Assembly (NCBI GenBank): GCA_900491605.1
Contig: UESW01005069.1
Coordinates: 124,001-188,000 of the forward strand
Length of the DNA: 64,000 bases
Direction of reading: 5' to 3'
Origin: Calamus simplicifolius
Lineage: Eukaryota > Streptophyta > Magnoliopsida > Arecales > Arecaceae
Part shown: piece after piece, positions 59,106-64,000 of the stretch
Layout: each line of letters begins with the position of its first letter
Numbering within the stretch: position 1 is the stretch's first letter
Program-made: the position numbers and the translations under genes
The notes under the pieces: model-generated
The model's database searches: none
Told to the model about the DNA's origin: nothing
Seen by the model: only the letters and a program-made list of their open reading frames with translations

Positions 59106-60195
59106 TAAGAAGAAGAAAAGGAAGAGAGAAAAAAAAAAGAAAAAAAAAAAGGGGTGCCGCCACCGGCCGGCACTAGGCCGATCATCATGGCCGACCAGGC
59201 AACCTCGGGAGAGTCGCGACGACCTTGGCCGCCGGCACCTTCCCCTGGTTCACCCGCTGAACAGGGGAGGGATTGGGGCTGGGCCTGGGCTTGGTCCAGC
59301 CCAGTCAACCCGTTTGGAATTTAGTCATGTTATTTTCTGTATCTTTGAATTTTGATGTCTCCTGTTGTTGATTTTTGTAGCATGTACTTAGAAAATCAGA
59401 TACTATGCAGTGCTTAAAATTGGTTTTCTCGTGCCAGTAACTTCTGCTTCATGAACATGACTTACTAATGTCTGATTATCTATCCTAATAATATCTCTAG
59501 AAATTTTAGAGAAATTTGTATTCTTATGCAGGTATATAAGTCTGTGGATTCAAAGTGCTCTGAGCAAATTTTAGAGGTATTATTGTTCCTAGAAATATAA
59601 ATTATTAAAATTTGTTTATTGTCATAAGTTTCTTAGCATACTCGTCTTTTTTAATTTTGTTTTATGAAATCCTAAGAAACAAAGAAATGACTTAATTGCA
59701 TATAATGATATTTATCTTTAGAATTCACCTTGAACATTTCAGTTAGCCATTCCTTTTTCCTAAAAAATGGTTCTAAGTTACAACTATAAATTAGTTCTGT
59801 GCAGTAGGCTAAAATTGGAAGATACGTACTTCTGGCGGTTATTCCAGATCCTGTTACTTGTTTCTCAACTTTTGATCTGATCTCTACAAGAGTACCAATC
59901 AGATTATCTTTAAACAAAATGTAGCATCATAAGAAAATCACTTATTTATCTTTTCCATTTTAAGGACATAAATGATGGATTCACCAGGCATGGAAAGTAG
60001 GTCTAAAGAGATTGATGACAAAGCAAAGAAAGCTGAATCACTACAAGTTATTATTTATATTTTTAATTTATTTGTCATCTTTCAATTTTTTTTACTTGTA
60101 TGTGGTTTGATAAATTTAATTAGTTTGTTAGATAAAATTAATTATATTTGTTGATTTAATTAACTAGTTCTAGTATTTTTTGAATTTAAACAGAC
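59106..60195. other. CACTA element internal non-coding region
   Basis: A purine-rich run (59097-59155), a GC-rich part, and then AT-rich intron-like DNA. A short ORF at 59972-60154 (MDSPGMESRSKEIDDKAKK) may be a first exon of the element's gene; no firm splice sites. Confidence 0.45.
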
Positions 60196-60650
60196 TAGAT
60201 AAGTCATGGTACTCTGTTGATAGACGTATAAAAAGATTCGAGGATGGTGTCTATGGTTTTTTAAATTATGTTAAAAGTTCCATACAATGTCCATGCATAA
60301 AATGTGGGAATATAAAATTTTTGATATCACAGTGGTTAAAGATCATCTTTTTTGTAATGGTATCGACTCAAGTTATGATGTATGGACATGGCATAGAGAA
60401 AATATATGTAATGTTAAGGAAGATAAGTGTACCTTAGATGCTAAAGAATGTTGTCTTTAATACAACGATGATATAAATGCTATGGAAATGGCTGAAGCAG
60501 CCAGAGATCTATTTAAATGTAATCCAGAGAAATTCGTTGACTTGTTAGATGATGTTGAGCGCCCTTTATACATTGATTGTAGTGGATTCACTAAGCTTTA
60601 TATTTTGGTATGATTATACAACTTTAAAATAAAATTTGGGTGGAGTGATG
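60196..60650 (+). pseudogene. TNP2 transposase, N-terminal part (transposase-associated domain)
   Basis: Transposase of the En/Spm class. It reads LDKSWYSVDRRIKRFEDGVY, then CPCIKCGNIKF. After a +1 shift come VVKDHLFCNGIDSSYDVWTW, AMEMAEAARDLF and LYNFKIKFGWSD. This matches the N-terminal domain before TNP2 (DKSWM...CPC--C, H---W-WHGE). The expected ATG is CTA here, and stops follow ECCL and YILV. The coding text is cut at GWSD by the LTR insertion at 60651 and resumes at 63048. Confidence 0.85.
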
Positions 60651-63046
60651 TGTTGGGCTTTCAGGATGAAAAACATGGATCAAATCTATGTTTTACGCAG
60701 TGGAATCAATTATTTTGCATACTAGATGCAACCCTGAAGATCCCTGAGGGCTAGGAACCCTGAGGGACAAAGAAGATAATCAAATTGACATAAAATAAAT
60801 ATGAAACTCATGTAGCTGTGTTCTTTACCGATGGAGTATGCTGATGAAGCCGAAATCCTCACTATCATTAGCCACCCGAATGTGTGGCCTCCAACAGTAA
60901 TCCACGCAGAGTCACAGGATGAGATCCTCCAAGGATTGATTGACAGCTCTTCAGCAAGAGGGTGCTAGCGCCTCTGTCTTACCACAGATTACTTCCAATC
61001 AAGAGATGATATATTAGAGAATTGGAGATCAGATCCCAATCTCTTAAAGGAGGAAATATGGTGAAGGAATCACATGGAAAACAAGGAGAGGAAGGTGTGT
61101 TTTGCTATGGCATGAGATGAGATAAAAATGGGCGAATAACTTGGATTGGCCGAGCTCTTTTTCGAAGGATGTAATCCACACACAACCTAGTGTTGCATAG
61201 GTATTTTATAGCCCATGCCACCAGCTATCCCCACATTCAAGATCAAAACAAATCTGATCTCCCATTAAACAAATTTGGTTGCAAGTTGTTAAGGGGTTTA
61301 AATTTTAGCAAATGAGAATTCAGCATTTGAATTTTGAACCAAGCTTCTAAAATCTTTTTCAATGAAATTTATCTTCATGGAATCAATCCAGATCTCATGC
61401 CAAATTCAAATTTAAATTTCAAATCTAATCTGAATTTAAATTCAAAGTATTATAATATCTCATGTCATAAAATGATCATGCAAAGAAGTTAGTTATCCAT
61501 GTCCCAATAAACACAACTAACTACCATAACCAAGTCAACATTGACCAAGCCCATATTTGCATGAGTCCCATGCCCATATTTCATGTCGAATTCTTGTGCA
61601 TTTCATATGCTTCCACGTGGAGGGGAAATAGCCCAATGATGGGCTTGCATCCTATGATCCATGCGCCATCAAATGGCACCCAATTGACCAAGGATTCAGC
61701 ACACCATCACTGGCATTAATTCTTATTGATCATGCCCAACACTTGGGCTTAATCATGGTCATCCAATTAATGACAAGTGTGCATCATATGTACACTCTCA
61801 TGCAAAAGAAAAGATCCTTCCATAAGGAGCATTAGATGCATGATCAATTCCTCCAAGATGAATCCACATTCACCCATTCAATGTCAATCTCATTCTAATT
61901 AAGATTGGGTTAAACCCAATCATAATCGACTTAGAAAATGGCTATCAAATCAGAATTAAATTCAATTTAATTCCAGTTTAACTCATCCAAATGACTTCTT
62001 AATGCGTGTGACCCATTGGGCCCCCAACACGTTGACAACAATCATGAATCAATTTGACCCAGATGTTGCCCTAGTCAATCCTTTGACTTGATCAACCTAT
62101 TCATAATTATGAATCATGAGTGGCCTCTATCAAAGCATCATGATTATCCAAGTATCATAGAGTTATGCCGATGGTCATCGACATCATCTGTCCATGATCG
62201 GTTATCGTACGATTCAATCCTTTCGTCACATATCCTAGATCAGTTAGTGGCATGGAAAGTGTCAACCCTGTAATTAATCTTATTTACTTGATTTCAGAAA
62301 AAACTGACTTATATGAATTAGAACTTCGAAACTATTTCAGATTCCAACTCAACCATGCAAGGATTTTAAGTCTAATAAATCCATCAAGTGGTCGTGGGAT
62401 ATAACCTTCTCTATATTAAGGAAGACGAATTCTATCTTGGTCAATCACCATCTCCACATGTTTCATGTCATACCCAACCATCACTATATTTGTCACTCAT
62501 GGCTAGAGCGACGTTTGTATGTCATCAAAGTATGGCACTCCACATATGAGGTGCAGTGAATACCTTAAGTCAAAGGATCACTCGCACAACTGTCATCAGG
62601 GATCAACCATTAATACTATATAGAATATCCATATGGGATCTCTTTGTGGGTCAATCAATGCATCGTTATAATAACGAGCATCCACACCTATCCAAGTATC
62701 TTCATACTTCAACTTGCAAGATCAGCTGCTCACTACAAGGGTGAGGATATGCAATGTGTGCCAGTCTCATGATATTTGACAGTGTCCAGTCCCGTCTACA
62801 CATCGATTAAAAAATTTAAAGAATCGAACTATAATGTGCAATTTGGATCTCACAATTTGTAATCTCTATTACAAATTTCATATGCACAGTTCACATTCTT
62901 TTGAACTTTATTCACAAAAAATATATTAAATATATATATAATAAAGGACATCTAGATAGATAAAGAAACCATTTTATTTGATTTATATTTCTAACTGTAT
63001 ACACACATAGCATTCAATCCGATTGGATATAGGGCATACACTAACA
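60651..63046 (-). repeat. Solo LTR (2396 bp) inserted in the TNP2 gene
   Basis: Plus-strand ends are TGTTGGGCTT and CACTAACA. The minus strand starts TGTTAGTGTATGCCC and has GGGCTATAAAATACC at about 61207-61221 as a promoter, so the LTR points left. The 5-bp flanks are tgatg (60646-60650) and cgatg (63047-63051), one mismatch. Removing it joins the transposase text GWSD and ASFNELL in frame. No internal region, primer site or second LTR is seen. Confidence 0.8.
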
Positions 63047-64000
63047 CGATGCAAGTTTCAATGAGCTATTAAGCTTTTGGGGTGATGTGCTTTCAAAAAA
63101 AAATTTAATGCCAACATCAATATGAAGCAGAAAAGACATTGTGCACCTTAGGAATGCAATATGAAAAGATACACTCATATCCAAATGATTGTATTTTGTA
63201 TAGAAATGCAAACAAGGATGTTGATGTATGTCCAAATTATTCTGAATCAAGATAGAAGATTTCTAAAGGATCCAATTATTCAAAAGTAGGCATGCCGACA
63301 AAAATTATGTGATATTTTCCCCCAATACGCAGGTTTAGAAGAATGTATGGTACTTGTCAAATATCAAAAAATTTGACATGACATTCTAGTGAAAGAAAAG
63401 TTAACAATTACATTCGACATCCAGCAAATGCAGCATCATGAAAATTAATAGACTATAAATGGCCTAATTTTGCATGTGAGCCATGAAATCTCCGATTGGC
63501 ACTTATAGTAGATGGGATAAATCCACATAGTTCTTAAGTAGTTATCACAGTACATGGCCTGTCATACTTATTACCTACAATCTCTCACCATGGTTGTGTA
63601 TAAAGCAAAAATTCATGATGTTAACCTAGTTGATATCGGGTCTTAAGCAGCCGGGAAATGATATTGACATCTTCTTGCAACCACTTATTGATGATATAAA
63701 AATACTATGGGATGTCGGTATTGAAGTGTACGATGCATATTTGCAAGAGGCATTCATCTTAAAAGCCATATTACTATGGACGATAAATAATTTTTTTGCG
63801 TATACAAATTTGAGTGGCTGCAATGTTAAGGATTATTTGGCTTGCCCAATTTGTGCTAAAAATACACAGAGTATATACTTGAAACATAGTCAAAAAATAT
63901 GTACCAAGGTCATAGAAGATTTTTGCACAAAAATTATCCATATAGAAGAGCAAAAAAGGCATTTAATGGTTATCAAGAGTTTGATGTTGAGCCTAAACCT
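63047..64000 (+). pseudogene. TNP2 transposase, central catalytic part
   Basis: Continues from 60650. Across frames it reads ASFNELLSFWGDVLSKKN, EKTLCTLGMQYEKIHSYPND, CILYRN, DVDVCPN, TWHS, RHPANA, VDGINPHSS, TWPVILITYNLSPWLCIKQK, then a long clean stretch with PGNDIDIFLQPLIDDIK, ILLWTINNFFAYTNLSGC and LACPICAKNT. The final part (HPYRRAKKAFNGYQEFD in the shifted frame) runs off the window. This is the Transposase_21/TNP2 domain. There are several stops and shifts, so it is a pseudogene. Confidence 0.9.

Larger units (their letters stand above)
57983..64000 (+). mobile_element. En/Spm (CACTA) DNA transposon, 5' part, continues past the window
   Basis: A terminal CACTATTACAAAAAG at 57983 is followed by subterminal repeats (58018-58190), GC-rich tandem repeats (58310-59105) and a broken TNP2 transposase gene on the plus strand (60196 to the window end). 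The gene is interrupted by a solo LTR at 60651-63046. The 3' terminus lies beyond the window. All coding frames seen carry stops or shifts, so this copy is not autonomous. Confidence 0.82.

Noticed and set aside
58600..59355. ORFs of 124 and 163 codons in the CACTA element
   Set aside because: They coincide with GC-rich tandem repeats and have no domain; likely composition effects.

Overview
This window is nuclear DNA from a flowering plant. It is gene-poor and dominated by transposable elements. The types present (Tork-like and SIRE/Maximus-like copia elements, Tat-like gypsy elements with long LTRs, En/Spm with a TNP2 transposase, L1-type LINEs with an RNase H tail, many MITEs) and one three-exon HIPP gene fit a medium or large angiosperm genome. 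The style of the LTRs suggests a monocot, perhaps a palm, but that is an impression and not a proof.

Layout. 1-5214 holds an almost complete Tork-like copia element on the minus strand; its outer LTR is cut by the window edge. It sits inside an older non-autonomous element (5215-9443, plus strand) that carries a broken 'putative plant transposon protein' ORF and a SIRE-like 3' end. 9444-14101 is intergenic with LTR and MITE relics. 14102-16080 (minus) is the only gene that looks intact: a 512-residue heavy-metal-associated isoprenylated plant protein (HIPP) with an HMA domain, a CxxC motif and a C-terminal CSIM box. A degenerate array of about 120 bp units lies just upstream of its promoter. 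20908-24557 (plus) is a decayed copia element that has lost most of RT and all of RNase H. 26294-33736 (plus) is a large non-autonomous Tat-like gypsy structure with the unusual order LTR, internal, LTR, partial internal. It carries minisatellites in both LTRs and a higher-order minisatellite internally.

33750-41181 holds several LINE fragments, three of them ending in a related 3' tail. 41280-46540 is MITE-rich: a MULE-like MITE with a perfect 10-bp target duplication, a 1535-bp gypsy solo LTR whose U3 is an 89-bp minisatellite, two inverted sister MITEs sharing one 8-bp target site, and a duplicated purine-rich MITE. 46540-57982 is mostly AT-rich intergenic DNA with a gypsy LTR, two PIF/Tourist-like MITEs, a 104-bp TA run and a possible gene fragment. 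57983 to the end is the 5' part of an En/Spm (CACTA) element whose TNP2 transposase gene is decayed and split by a 2396-bp solo LTR.

The elements do not act together as a pathway. The interest lies in nested insertion history, in unusual element architectures that can be dated and tested, and in one HIPP gene surrounded by repeats. Element boundaries were read by eye from terminal TG/CA, TIRs, primer sites, polypurine tracts and target duplications; no alignment or database search was run.
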